DNA of 64,000 bases from Pyxicephalus adspersus (Eukaryota; Chordata; Amphibia; Anura; Pyxicephalidae), in contig NC_092859.1 of NCBI RefSeq assembly GCF_032062135.1, forward strand, positions 49,476,710-49,540,709, given 5' to 3'. Position 1 is the stretch's first letter; each line of letters starts with the position of its first letter. Under the pieces are notes generated by a model. That model was given only the letters and a program-made list of their open reading frames with translations. It did not search any database and was not told the DNA's origin. Below are positions 1-9,451 of the stretch, in pieces. The translations under genes were made by a program, and so were the position numbers.

Positions 1-9
1 GGGCGTGCC

Positions 10-300
10 TTGCTGCGCTATGATAAACAGTTCAGGCAGAGGAAGACGATGTGCCCTGGGATGCTCTGGGACTACAAAGCCATCAGTTTGTGGATGTGCT
101 TGATAACGTTGGCGCATTGTGGTTCGCAGTCCTTTCCTGGAAGCACCGGGGGATTAGGAGTCACCGGCTCCCCGGCGGGAAAGCGTAGAAGGCTCTGTTG
201 GCTGTTCAACGAGGGAACATGCAAGTTTGGAGCGTCATGCCATTTTTAAATATGAGTGTTCAGGATGTGGAAGCGCCCATTTAGCCAGCCACTGTCAGGG
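10..300 (+). pseudogene. DIRS Gag-like C-terminal fragment with zinc knuckle
   Basis: The open frame ends with CWLFNEGTCKFGASCHF, a CCCH-type zinc-knuckle pattern found near the C-terminus of the Gag-like ORF of vertebrate DIRS elements. The frame stops at 249 because of one extra T in the TTTTTAA run near 243-249. In the next frame a second cluster, ECSGCGSAHLASHC, continues to about 297. The protein would have bound element RNA in particles. Only the C-terminal part is present, because the window begins inside the gene. Recognition rests on the Cys/His spacing and on the DIRS RT immediately downstream. Confidence 0.65.
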
Positions 301-400
301 TAAGGAGTGAGGATGTCCCGCTGAGGTTGCGGGTAAGGGGAGCGGCGCCGGTGAAGGTGCAAATATGCAAGTTTTTCTAGGTTAGTACCCAAATAGGGAG

Positions 401-1390
401 GTGGTGAACCTGTTGGAGGAGGGTTTCACTGTGGGTTTCAGGATACGGTGCCAGCTGCGCCAGACCCCGCGGTGGGCTGGTATTTTACATTCTGCTTTAG
501 CCAATCCAGGGGTGGTGTCAGCGAAATTGGGAAAGGAGGTGGCATTGGGGCAGATGGCTGGGCCATTTCCAGTGCCGTCTTGGGAGGGGGGGGTGGGATC
601 TGGTGGTGTTGCTGCTGGGGAACCTAACTAGTTACCTATGATACATCACTTGTTCTTCCCCAAAGGGGGGTCGGTCAATGATGCCATTGACCCAGATTTG
701 TGTAGGGCGGCGTATACGTCATTTGATGCTGCAGTTTCTTTGGTTCGTAGGGTGGGGAGGGGTTGTTTGCTAGCGAAGGCGGATATTGAATGTGCTTTTA
801 GGTTGTTACCGGTGCATCTGGATTGTTTTCTTTTCTTGGGTTGTGAATGGCAGGGTGCCTTTTACGTGATAAATGCCTCTGGGCATCATGTGCGGTTGAC
901 TAGGACCTTGCGGGAGGATCTCGGAGTTTGGCAGTCTTTTTTCGCGCCTCACAGTGGTTGTTCTTTGTGGATGGGCGAGGGGGTGGATAATGGGTCGCTG
1001 GACTTGGTAACGGATGCAGCTGGGGCTTTCAGTTATAGGGCCTATTTTGGGGGACGTTGTAGTGCGGAGCCTAGGCTGGTGGAGTGGCGTGAGAGGGGGC
1101 TTTGTACCAATTTGTTTTTTTTGTAATTGTTTCCTATCATTGTGGTGCTGGCATTGTGGGGCAAGTTGTTGGGGGATCGGTTGTGGAAGTCATTATTAAT
1201 AACTCGGCCTCCTCTCCCCCTGTTATTTGCCTGCTGCGTTTTTTAGGTTCTGATGTGTTTGCGCTTGAATGTCGGGCGGTTCATGTGCCTGGGTGCGAGA
1301 ATGTAATTGCAGATCCTCTTTCTCGGTTCCAGTGGTTCCATTTTCGGGAGTTGGCACCAGCAGCAGACAAGTGTGCAACTCCATGGCTCT
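401..1390 (+). pseudogene. DIRS reverse transcriptase / RNase H remnant
   Basis: Residues GFRI and KLGKEVALGQMAGPFP (401-631), then IHHLFFPKGGSVNDAIDP and LLAKADIECAFRLLPVH (638-830), match the N-terminal half of the DIRS RT, including the first catalytic Asp in KADIECAF. After GCEWQGAFYV the frame jumps straight to GHHVRLTR and LVTDAAGAFSYRAYFGG, the start of DIRS RNase H, so the RT motifs carrying the second catalytic Asp pair are missing. From about 1126 the frame shifts again. RNase H continues to GCENVIADPLSRFQW and FRELAP at 1290-1350, the conserved NxxAD.LSRFQW tail. At least two frameshifts and an internal deletion make it non-functional. Confidence 0.8.
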
Positions 1391-1409
1391 GTGGCTTTGG
1401 CAGGTGGTC

Positions 1410-1725
1410 TGGGGGTCATTGCCAATTTGATTCAGGGTTCGGTCTGCATTGGAACGTGGAAAGCGTATGTGGACAACTGGCGGGAAGGTCTGTTTTTTTC
1501 TTCACAAGCCTGGTACATTAGTGTCCCGTTTTCAGTTTGGGGCTGTTTTCTGGAAATGTATGGTGGCAGCGGGAAGGAACACGGGTGAGTACTTGTCACA
1601 CTCATTCAGGATTGGGGCGGCTACGGAGGCAGCTAGATGGGGTTTGGCCCTGAAGTCATCAACTGGATCAGACGTTGGGAGTCTAACAGATTCAGGTTGT
1701 ACATTAGGTTAGATTTTTTGCCCTT
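1410..1725 (+). pseudogene. DIRS tyrosine recombinase remnant
   Basis: A short N-terminal piece (GTWKAYVDNWREG, about 1450-1490) is followed after a large loss by HSFRIGAATEAARWGL (1600-1645), the box II His-x-x-Arg of tyrosine recombinases in its DIRS form. One frameshift later come EVINWIRRWESNRF and LYIR, where the nucleophilic Tyr of the family lies. In DIRS elements this enzyme integrates circular cDNA. Most of the roughly 300-residue domain is deleted and the frame is broken, so it is a fossil. The motif order and position after RNase H make the assignment firm. Confidence 0.75.
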
Positions 1726-2829
1726 GAGTTTGACTTTTCCAGATACTGTGCTGCTCTGGTCCTAAATTGTGGCCAGGCTCTCTTGGTGGAACGTGCGTCA
1801 GTGGTGCTGTAGTCAGACATGGGGAACTTGAAAAGGATCCTGGTTTGTTCTTTTGAAGTGACAAAGTGAATTCAAATGCAGTAGGTACTGACTTAAGGTG
1901 TTTGGGTTTGCAGGAGGGGCTGCGGAGTGCTTTGAGGGTGTGGGGTTGCTCGCAAGAGTAAGGTGGCAGGTGGCGTGGGGGGTAGGTTCATGAGACTTTA
2001 GGAGTATGGAATGATAGAAAATTAGTGTGGGGGGGAGCTCAGCAGAGTATACAGAGTTCCTGGTAAGGGGGAGCTCAGCATGACACTAAGTTCTTGTGGG
2101 GGCAAGGAAAGTGGGGAAGATACCCACAATCTGTCCCCGAGTCGGTGTGGGAGTGACTGGGTGCCTGGTTCTGGTAGCGAAGGTATCAGTTTAGGGGTTA
2201 AAGCAGTGGATGGTTTTATGGACCTTTAGAATTAATTGGTTGTTTATTATATGTTGGTTATTTGGGTAATAAGGACTACAAATGTTATTTTGTTAATAAA
2301 GGGGCTGCTATGGCCAATTTAACCCACAAGATGGCGTCAGTGTTTTATTTAAAGTTAAAAAAAAAGTTGTGGGGCGGGGGAAAATTGGCTGTGGCAGGGG
2401 TTAATGCAGTCTTCCTCAGCTCTGCCATGGACAAGAAAAGGGCATTCCAACAATATAAAAATGAAGGATCACCTTCATCGTTTGAAACTGTAAAGAATAT
2501 ACCAAAAGATGTAAAAAGGAGATAAAATATGCAAAACTTCAAAATCAAAGACAGATTGCAAAAAAAAGTAATGCAAATTTTTTAAAAAAATCTATTAATA
2601 GCAAAAAAATTAGATCTAAACATGTAGGCCTCTTAAAGGATGTCTCTGGGTTGGTAACAAAGAAAATGATTTACTAAACATTTTTTTTTTTTTAGCTCTG
2701 TGTACACAAAATGTCAGAGCTGCAGTCCAAATTGCTAATAGCAATGCCACTGCCTTAAATGAGTCACGATGGCTCAAAATTGATATGATTGAGAAACAGA
2801 TGGACAAAATTAGGGTTGATACCTAGGAC

Positions 2830-3500
2830 CTGATGGATTACATCCACATGTCCTCAAAGATTAGAGCTCAGTTATTTCAAAGCTATTATTTATATATTTT
2901 AGAGACTCTTTAGTCACTGGCAAAGTACTGATGGATTGGCGTAAGGCCAATGTGGTTCCTATCTTCAAAAAGGGCAAAACTATTACCAAGTAACTACAGA
3001 CTGGTAAGCTTAACGTTCATAGTTGGAAAGGTCTTAGAGTATTTGAATTTGAATAGAGAATTTGAAAAAAAAACACATAACAGAATTTCTGCTGGAAAAT
3101 AATATTATAAGTGATAGTCAGCATGGCTTCAAGAAAGACCGAAGCTGTCAAACAAATTGACTCTCTTTTTATGAGGAAGTAAGTAAACAGGTAGACAGTG
3201 GGATATCAGTTGATATAGTGTACTTGGACTTTGCTAAAACATTTGACACTGTACCCCACAGACGGTTAATATGCAAGTTAGGGGCGATAGGTTTAGAAAA
3301 GTCAATCTGTAAATGGATAGAGAACTGGCTTAAAGATCACATCCAGAGAGTTGTAATTAATGATTCATACTCTGAATGGTCTAAGGTTATTAGTGGTGTA
3401 CCCTAGGGTTCAGTGTTGGGACCTTTACTGTTTAACATCTTTATAAATTATATAGAGTTTGTGTTTGTGTTTGCAGATGACAACTGTGTAATGGAATTAA
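2830..3500 (+). pseudogene. CR1-like reverse transcriptase core (copy 1)
   Basis: The 62-residue open stretch at 3218-3406 reads YLDFAKTFDTVPHRRLICKL, then KWIENWLKDHIQRVVINDS and SGVP, the RT motif A and following region of CR1/L2-type LINEs. The frame ends at a TAG (3404-3406) where the family has the Gln codon of SGVPQGS; GSVLGPLLFNIFIN follows directly. VFADD, the catalytic Asp pair, is read at about 3470-3484 in another frame. The enzyme would have copied LINE RNA at the nicked target. Several frameshifts and this stop make it inactive. Confidence 0.8.
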
Positions 3501-4020
3501 GTCCATACAGGATGTCTACAATCTACAAGCAGACCTGGATGTACTGTTTCATTGGGCAGCCAAGTGGCAAATAATTTATTATAGATAAATGTAAAATTAT
3601 GCACTTGGAAGCTAACAACATGCATGCTTCATACTGTCCAGGGGGGATACATTTGGGGGAGTCAGAAATGGAAAAGGATCTGGGGGGTCTGGTAGATCAT
3701 AGACCTAATAACAGCATGCAATGCCAAGCTGCAATATCTAAAGCTAGTAAAGTACTTACTTGTATTAAACCCCTGAGCGGTAATCCCGAGCCACACTTTT
3801 TTTTTTTTTTTTTATTATATATAATCCCGAGCCACACTTGAGGTAGCTAAAAACATTTAAAAAAAACATTTACCTGGTCCCATTGACCCCATTACCTGCC
3901 CATCAGATCCCATCCTTGGACCACGTTGGTGCGTGCAGGAGGCGTGGCTGGAAATTTAAATGATGTTGTATTGGATTCAATACAATATAACTGTATTGAA
4001 TCCAATACAAAGTAATCATT

Positions 4021-4836
4021 ATATATATATATAAATTGGATGTATGTATGTATGTATGTATGTATGTGTGTATGTTCCACTATCACTTGCCAAAACGCAT
4101 GGAGACATTTCAACCAAACATGCTATACATATGACTGAGACTCATGTGAGTGCACCAGTCATCTTTGTACAGTGCTTTGCTATATGTCAGAGCTATTTTT
4201 GGTGATCACTAGGAAACGCATGGAGACATTTCAACCAAACTTGCTATGTTCCACCATCACTCGGAAATGTAGAGACATTTAAACTTGCAGAGTTATATAA
4301 ATGTATAATAATACTGGATGACTGTGGGGGGACATTAGAGTGTCAGCTCCTCTGTACAGAGAGTGATGGGTCTAGCTCAGTGATTCATAGTACAGCACTA
4401 TGGTATATGTCAAAGTTATATAAATCTACGTATATAAATTGGATGTATGTACAATTTGTATGTGTGTATATGTGTGTGTATGTCATCACTAGGAAACACA
4501 CGGAGACATTTAAACCAAACTTGCTGGACATATGACTGAGACTCATGTGAGTGCACCGCTGATCTTTGTACAGCGTTGTGGTATATGTCAGAGGTATATT
4601 TGCATGTATGTATGTAAGTGTGTATGTATTGCTCAGTTATATTTTTAAATACTTTTTTTTGGACTCTTTTACAAATTTCTAACGTGTAATAATGCCTTGG
4701 AGAAAACGTAGTGCATTTGGCCGAGTGCAATCAAATAAAACAACACCGTAGACAAGAAAATCACTATAGCTTTATCTTATTCCTTTTCATAGGATTGTGA
4801 TAAATAAATACCCGGGCAACGCTGGGTTATCAGCTA

Positions 4837-4837
<1 letters not shown>
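4021..4837 (+). mobile_element. Non-autonomous Helitron inside the TTAA MITE
   Basis: The 3' end is the short GC stem ACCCGGGCAACGCTGGGT followed by TATCAGCTAG and a T, the classic Helitron terminus (hairpin, then CTAG, insertion before T). The 5' side begins in an AT run, then AAATTGGATGTATGTATG, a (GTAT)n tract common at the start of this kind of element; the exact 5' base is not certain. Inside, a block around GGAGACATTTCAACCAAAC recurs near 4100, 4217 and 4501 in diverged form. It sits inside the AT microsatellite of the host MITE and therefore inserted after it. Confidence 0.65.

Positions 4838-4839
<2 letters not shown>

Positions 4840-4871
<32 letters not shown>
4840..4871. repeat. (TA)n microsatellite
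   Basis: About 16 TA units directly after the Helitron 3' end. Probably part of the AT tract of the host MITE that served as the A/T insertion site. Confidence 0.9.
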
Positions 4872-4877
<6 letters not shown>

Positions 4878-5163
4878 CATACTACTGTACAGTTTTATTA
4901 CAGGTTTTAGCATTTTTTGCACCCTTGTTTAAACAGATTTTCATGTTTTTTTTATTTAAAGTTTATTATTAAATTGTTTAAATATTGGACGTATTTTGTT
5001 GAGTTATGCCCAAGAATTATAAGCCTACAATGTAGAATAAATTTCCATGCAAAACAATGTACCACTTTTGGCATAAAAATACTGACATAATTAGACCGCC
5101 AGGGAGGTTAAAAGAGGAATAGACTGCAGAGATGGAGACATAATTCTGCCGCTGTACCAAGCA

Positions 5164-5690
5164 TTGGTCAGACCACATCTGGAATATGCAGTCCAGTTTA
5201 GGGCACTAGTTCACAAAAAGGACATTGTGGAATTGGAGAAAGTGCAGAGAAGGGCAACTAAACTAATAAAAGAAATGGAGGAACTCGGCTATGAGGAGAG
5301 ATTAGCTGAACTGAATCTATTCTGCCTTGAGAAGAGATGTTTAAGAGGGGATATGATCCCCCGCACGGGGTGATTCCCATCCACGGACGAGTTGTGGTCC
5401 ATGACAAAGTTTTGGTGGTCTGCTGCTCTGGCTGGTGCAGCCCCACAGGTTGGCAGCCACTGATATAGAGAACTCTCATCCCCATTATTCACTTTGAGAT
5501 CATTACAAAGAACAAGAGGGCACTCTGTGTCTGGAATAAAAGAGGTTTAAGCTCCGGATAAGGAAAGGATTCTTCACTGTAAGGTCTGTGAAAATGTGGA
5601 ATCGGCTCCCTCAGGAAAGAGTTTTAACAACTACTATAGATTGCTTTAAGAAAAAAACTGTATGTTTTTCTAAGATGCACAGAATATAAC
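5164..5690 (+). pseudogene. CR1-like RT C-terminal region (copy 1)
   Basis: [20 protein letters not shown] and [20 protein letters not shown] then EKRCLRGDMI match the conserved C-terminal part of CR1-type ORF2. The frame is cut at about 5366 by a foreign segment and resumes at 5463 with TATAGAGAACTCTCATCCCC, then RLPQERV and IDCFKKK. Copy 3 of this LINE has the same region continuous, so the break is specific to this copy. Confidence 0.75.
5367..5461. mobile_element. hAT MITE fragment replacing part of CR1 copy 1
   Basis: CR1 copy 3 reads GGGATATGATCACCCTGTAT and then TTTATAGATGGTCCATATAG, whereas copy 1 has about 95 bp of unrelated sequence instead. The segment ends GGTTGGCAGCCACTG, close to the terminus GGTTGGCGACCGCTG of the hAT MITE at 43294-43658. 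Its interior (AGTTTTGGTGGTCTGCTGCT) matches the complement of that element's right part. It replaced about 25 bp of LINE, so no target duplication is visible. Confidence 0.55.
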
Positions 5691-5860
5691 TGGGTATTAA
5701 AGTTTTAAAATAAAGATAGCAGGGATCATTGATCCAGGGAACATCCGATTGCCTCATAGAATCAGGAAGGAATTTTTAGCGTCTGACAAACAAAATGGTG
5801 CATACCATAGAAATTGAAAAAGAGTTTAGACTAGATGGACACAGTTTCACTATTTTTATT

Positions 5861-7830
5861 TAGCAATAAAAACACTGCTAAAAATAGGTGTAACCAACAT
5901 TTTTCCAAATTTTGGAGTGTCATATTAAATGTAGTCAGAGTGAACATGAACATTTGTCTTAGTAAGCACATATTTTTCCTCTAATAAATTTGTTATTGTA
6001 AACTTTTTGTGTTTTATTCTATTGGGTTTAATGTATCATTCCCTGGCTTACCATATCTGCTAATGTCTAAATCAAAATCTGTCATGATAATTGGAATTGA
6101 TTTATTTTTTCAGATCAATGGATTTTTCAGAAGTTCTGTGCTTGAAGTTGTTTGGTGAGAGAAGGACTCCAATGTATGTTGAGTTTGTTGTTTGTAAAAA
6201 CCCTTGATGTCTGTATTACTGTAATAAAATAGCAAGAAGCTTTGCGGCACCAATTAGAAGTCATAAAATCATAAAACAAGATAATATATGTAATTTAGAT
6301 TACAAATTGAAACTGATAAATTATATAAATCTGTAAAGTCTTTAATCCAGATTTCTCTCCTGGAGGTCAGCATCTGCTATACTACTGTAAGTGCATTATT
6401 CCTAATAGGAAGTCTCTTTGTCTCTTGCATTAGAACTTCATCTAGCTGGGAATATGATATTTTTTTCTGGCTCAGGTCTGCTCAGCTGTAAAGCATGGCT
6501 GCATACACTTCAGTTGTAGTTTGCAGTTTACAATTTAGTAATAGTTCACCAAACCCCTTTAGAATTGAAGGGAAACCTATTTGGAATTGTCTGACAAAGT
6601 AGAAGACGTCTGCAAAGCGCAACATTTTAAAAAGATAAAAAAACAGTAAATGCCATGAATGGTTGGGTTATTTCAAATATCTATACCAAATGCTCTATAA
6701 CTAAAAGGAACAATAAAATAGATAAAGGATGACCTTGCCAACCATCATTGTGTGTGTGTGTATATATTTACAACAGTTTTAGTCCTCAATCAATTTATGC
6801 TTTATGACTTAGCACAAATTCCACCTGCTTGAGGTGAATGAAAGAGGACAGAAGCTTGGACAATTTATTGAAAAAAAAAACTTTAGGATCTATGTTTGAC
6901 AGGGATATTGATCTATAGATGTTACAGTGAGGGTGAGGAGAGGGTTTTTTTTTATCTATATAGGTTTTTGTAAGGACAGAATGTAATAATGGGGCAAAAA
7001 TCTTATAAAATTCAGATATAAAAAAAGATATACAAGATTTAAACTATCTGAGCTGATCAGGTAGATTGCCTATGAGGTATATTTGCCATCCAGGTGTGCA
7101 AGAGGCTAGAAAGAATTACCCATCTTGTACCTGCTATTTTGCTGGTGCAAACATCCAGCAAAGGCCTAAAAGAGAAATTGCAGAGTGAAAGTCTGTCTCG
7201 ATAGGACATGTTACATTTTCACTACATTTTAGCAGCTTGAAAGATTTCCTCTTTAACTTTATATAAGTGCATGTGGCCTATAACCTTGGTATGCTAAGGA
7301 TTATTCTAAAAATTTGTAAACGTCTGCATAAAAAAGACAAATGATAGATATTTTGTCAGGTATCAGATTGACTTATGTTGCCTTCTCTACCTTTTATATA
7401 AATATTTTCACAAGGTGTGTAATGATATACAGTAGCACTAGAGGGCAGTATTGCCTGTATAAAGTAAGGCATTCCATGGTTGGCAACATTAGAGTTCCAT
7501 GGAATGTTTCTAGTTTTTCTGTAATTTAAAAACCGACTAAGCATATGAAATTACCTTAACCAAATCACAAATAAAATATGATGCATTCAGCAAATTCCTT
7601 GCAAATGCCTGTTGGCATTTGTTCATCTAAAATCCACATAAATCATCTAAACTCTTGCCTTACAGTCTTACAGTTCTCTGTCCAGGGTTATTGCACTTGA
7701 GGCACTCACTACATGAAGTTGTATCTAAATTTTACTTTTGCTTGGTGATCTTAGTTCCTTTTATAATCTAAGAAGGAGAATATGTTTATTGACATGCTCT
7801 AATATTGCTTTGTATTGAGTATAAGGGAAG
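5861..7830. other. AT-rich intergenic or intronic DNA, nothing recognised
   Basis: No coding similarity or repeat structure recognised. There is a short (TG)n(TA)n tract near 6748-6768 and several A and T runs. The open frames at 7341-7544 overlap on both strands and look accidental. Confidence 0.5.
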
Positions 7831-7995
7831 TAGTGTTGGTCGAATAGCTCACTATTGGATTCGGCAGCTATTCGCTCGAATATAGCAAAAAAATTCGGGT
7901 GGTCGAATGTCAAAGTCGAACACCATTAAAATCAATGGGAGAAAAAATTCGGGTTTTTTTCAGCACTGTATAGAGCTTCTACAGCCTCCAAACAA

Positions 7996-8192
7996 ATGTA
8001 AAAAGATACATTATAAAAGGATACATAAAAAGATACATTGTAAAAAGATACATTATAAAAGGATACATAAAAAGATACATTGTAAAAAGATACATTGTAA
8101 AAAGATACATTGTAAAAGGATACATAAAAAGATACATTGTAAAAAGATACATTGTAAAAGGATACATAAAAAGATACATTATAAAAAGATAC
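7996..8192. repeat. Minisatellite with alternating 15- and 12-bp units
   Basis: About 14 units of the types AAAAAGATACATTGT (15 bp) and AAAAGGATACAT (12 bp) follow one another in a mixed order, e.g. 12-15-15-12-15-15-15-12. Both unit lengths are multiples of three, so long frames (KKIHCKKIHYKRIH-type on plus, MYLFTMYLF-type on minus) stay open without being genes. Confidence 0.9.
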
Positions 8193-8259
8193 CTAACACT
8201 ATTACATACCCCTGTACTTCACTTGAAGATTAAAGAGCACCTGTCACATCAATATTAGG

Positions 8260-8684
8260 CTAAAGCTAGGTACACACTTCCAATAACTATTGTTAGAAAA
8301 TGAACGATCAACGATTATGCACGATTATACTTGAACAATCATATTGTGCACAATTCTGTGCATGCTGTAACAATATGATCGTTCATATATAATCCACCAA
8401 CAGTGTCCACACACTAGATACAATCGTTTGAACGATGCAGGGAGGGACATGTAAAGGAGAAAGTGTACTGCAGAAACATGCACAATCACTGAACGACACG
8501 ATACTGTACACACGATAGATAGTGAAAGATCACCAATCAGATCCACCGTGGCGGTCGTTCATTTCCAACGACAATCCTCGTTCATCGGCGTCCTTGGTCA
8601 CTTTTTTTTGGCCAATCGTTTGTTCATCGGTCGTTCGTCAGTCGTTTCTAACAATAATTATTGGACGTGTGTATGCAGCTTTAG
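8260..8684. mobile_element. MITE with about 40-bp terminal inverted repeats
   Basis: The left end CTAAAGCTAGGTACACACTT then CCAATAACTATTGTTAGAAA is mirrored by TTTCTAACAATAATTATTGG and ACGTGTGTATGCAGCTTTAG at the right. The same AAGCTGCGTACACAC-type terminus is found on the element at 21129-21456. The interior is rich in ATCGTT and CGATCA motifs. No clear target duplication can be read, because the ends are near-palindromic. Confidence 0.75.
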
Positions 8685-8865
8685 TCTACACGGACTGTTT
8701 ACCCAGCGTTTAACCTGAGGCTTTTTAAAGCCCATGTTTGAAGTCCCCATGCATTCCCATGGGCTAATCTACACCAGGACGTTTCCTTCAGGCACGTTTG
8801 TGAGCGTTATCTTAAACATTGCTTGCAACATTTAAAAAGTTAAAACGCTGGATAAACACGGGAAA
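8682..8865 (+). mobile_element. Truncated MITE, second copy at 55522
   Basis: From TAGTCTACACGGACTGTTT through AACCTGAGGCTTT, CACCAGGACGTTTCCTT and AAACATTGCTTGCA to AAAACGCTGG the sequence is collinear with 55522-55700. CCAGCGTTTAAC near the left and GTTAAAACGCTGG at the right form an internal inverted repeat. It abuts the preceding MITE, sharing TAG, and lacks the right terminus seen in the other copy. Confidence 0.7.
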
Positions 8866-8929
8866 TTGCTTCCATTACACATACAGAATACATGTCACAG
8901 CTCCTCTAGGGCTGCGGGAGTGATCAGGG

Positions 8930-9218
8930 GAGCAGAGCTGTCAGCATAGTAAAGCTCTGCTGATTGCTCTGCTCCCTGATTGGCTGAGGAAAGGGAAACC
9001 CTGTTGATGCTTGAGCTGTCATCAGGGTTTCCTATTTCACAGCCAATCAGGGAGCAGTAGAGGTAATGAATGGAGATAGTATCTCCATTCAACCTCTATT
9101 GCCCTCGTATTGCCTGCGGTTACAGCTAATTGAAGGCACCTGCTTTCAATTAGCTGTGACCGCAAAGCTCCCACGGTCCAGGAATCCCACAATGACATTA
9201 TGATTCATAATGTCATTG
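8930..9218. repeat. Cluster of five consecutive hairpins
   Basis: Five inverted repeats follow each other: GAGCAGAGC/GCTCTGCTC (8930-8974); CTCCCTGATTGGCTG with CAGCCAATCAGGGAG (8972-9054), with inner arms GGGAAACCCTG and CAGGGTTTCC; AATGGAGATAGTATCTCCATT (9069-9089); GCGGTTACAGCTAATTGAAG with CTTTCAATTAGCTGTGACCGC ending at 9163; and CAATGACATTATGA/ATAATGTCATTG (9190-9218). They lie inside the hAT-type element, and paired changes in the arms are few. Confidence 0.85.
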
Positions 9219-9451
9219 TCAGATAACCTGTAAAAAATAAAAAGAGAACAAGTTAAAATAAAAACACATACAAATAAATTAATTTAAGAAACATTTTTAT
9301 TTTTTTTTAAACTTTTTTTTTTCCCGAATTTATGCTGTCGAATCCCGAATTTTCGCTGTGTTTTTCGGGTCGGGTCTATCCGAATTCGAACAGCCATATT
9401 CGGGTCGAATATAGGGACAACCCGAATTCGAACATCAACACTAAAGGGAAG

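Larger units (their letters stand above)
1..2420 (+). mobile_element. Decayed DIRS-like tyrosine-recombinase retrotransposon
   Basis: The stretch carries, in order, a Gag-like CCCH zinc knuckle, a DIRS reverse transcriptase/RNase H remnant and a tyrosine recombinase remnant, followed by about 700 bp of non-coding sequence. That gene order is diagnostic of DIRS elements, which integrate with a recombinase rather than an integrase and have no ordinary LTRs. Every reading frame is broken and long internal parts are missing. The 5' end lies outside the window. The 3' part (about 2100-2400) contains TTAATAAAGGGGCTGCTATG and then GGCCAATTTAACC, which resembles the 3' part of three short elements elsewhere in the window. 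The right boundary is approximate, where CR1-like coding sequence begins. Confidence 0.8.
3769..5107. mobile_element. TTAA-target MITE (piggyBac-like), 1.34 kb, carrying a Helitron
   Basis: TTAA at 3765-3768 and 5108-5111 flanks an element whose ends are imperfect inverted repeats, ACCCCTGAGCGGTA at left and the complement of CCTCCCTGGCGGTC at right. It interrupts CR1 copy 1. CR1 copy 3 has the uninterrupted sequence TATTAAAAGAGG, so TTAA is the true target. The last 150 bp match two other family members in this window. The internal palindrome ATTGGATTCAATAC and its return near 3973-4010 is a family trait. TTAA duplication suggests piggyBac, but Kolobok-type elements also use TTAA and no transposase is present. 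Confidence 0.8.
2420..5860 (+). mobile_element. CR1-like LINE copy 1, interrupted by a TTAA MITE
   Basis: LINE sequence runs 2420-3764 and resumes at 5112-5860 after a MITE. Recognisable pieces, in order, are the endonuclease-RT linker (about 2425-2560), GPDGLHPHVLK (about 2830), DWRKANVVPIFKKG (about 2935), the RT core (3218-3480) and the C-terminal domain (5164-5370). After a foreign 95-bp segment, the NRLPQ...IDCFKKK tail follows at 5600-5655, then a 3' untranslated part ending near 5860. Two other copies of the same LINE occur in the window. All frames are disrupted. The 5' end is probably truncated, since no endonuclease domain is visible before it and DIRS sequence abuts it. Confidence 0.8.
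7831..9443. mobile_element. hAT-type non-autonomous element with 8-bp target duplication
   Basis: AAGGGAAG occurs directly before the left end (7823-7830) and directly after the right end (9444-9451). The ends are inverted repeats, TAGTGTTGGTCGAAT at left and ATTCGAACATCAACACTA at right. An 8-bp duplication with such ends is the hAT signature. Subterminal parts on both sides are rich in TTCGGGT/ACCCGAA-type repeats, as expected for transposase-binding regions. There is no transposase; the 1.6-kb interior is filled with a minisatellite, two other MITEs and a hairpin cluster. Confidence 0.8.

Noticed and set aside
7996..8192. Regular array considered as a CRISPR
   Set aside because: Units are contiguous with no unique spacers, and the setting is a vertebrate transposon.
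7907..8233. 108-residue Lys/His/Ile-rich repeat protein, and the overlapping 66-residue minus frame
   Set aside because: Both are explained by a minisatellite with 12- and 15-bp units that keeps frames open on both strands.
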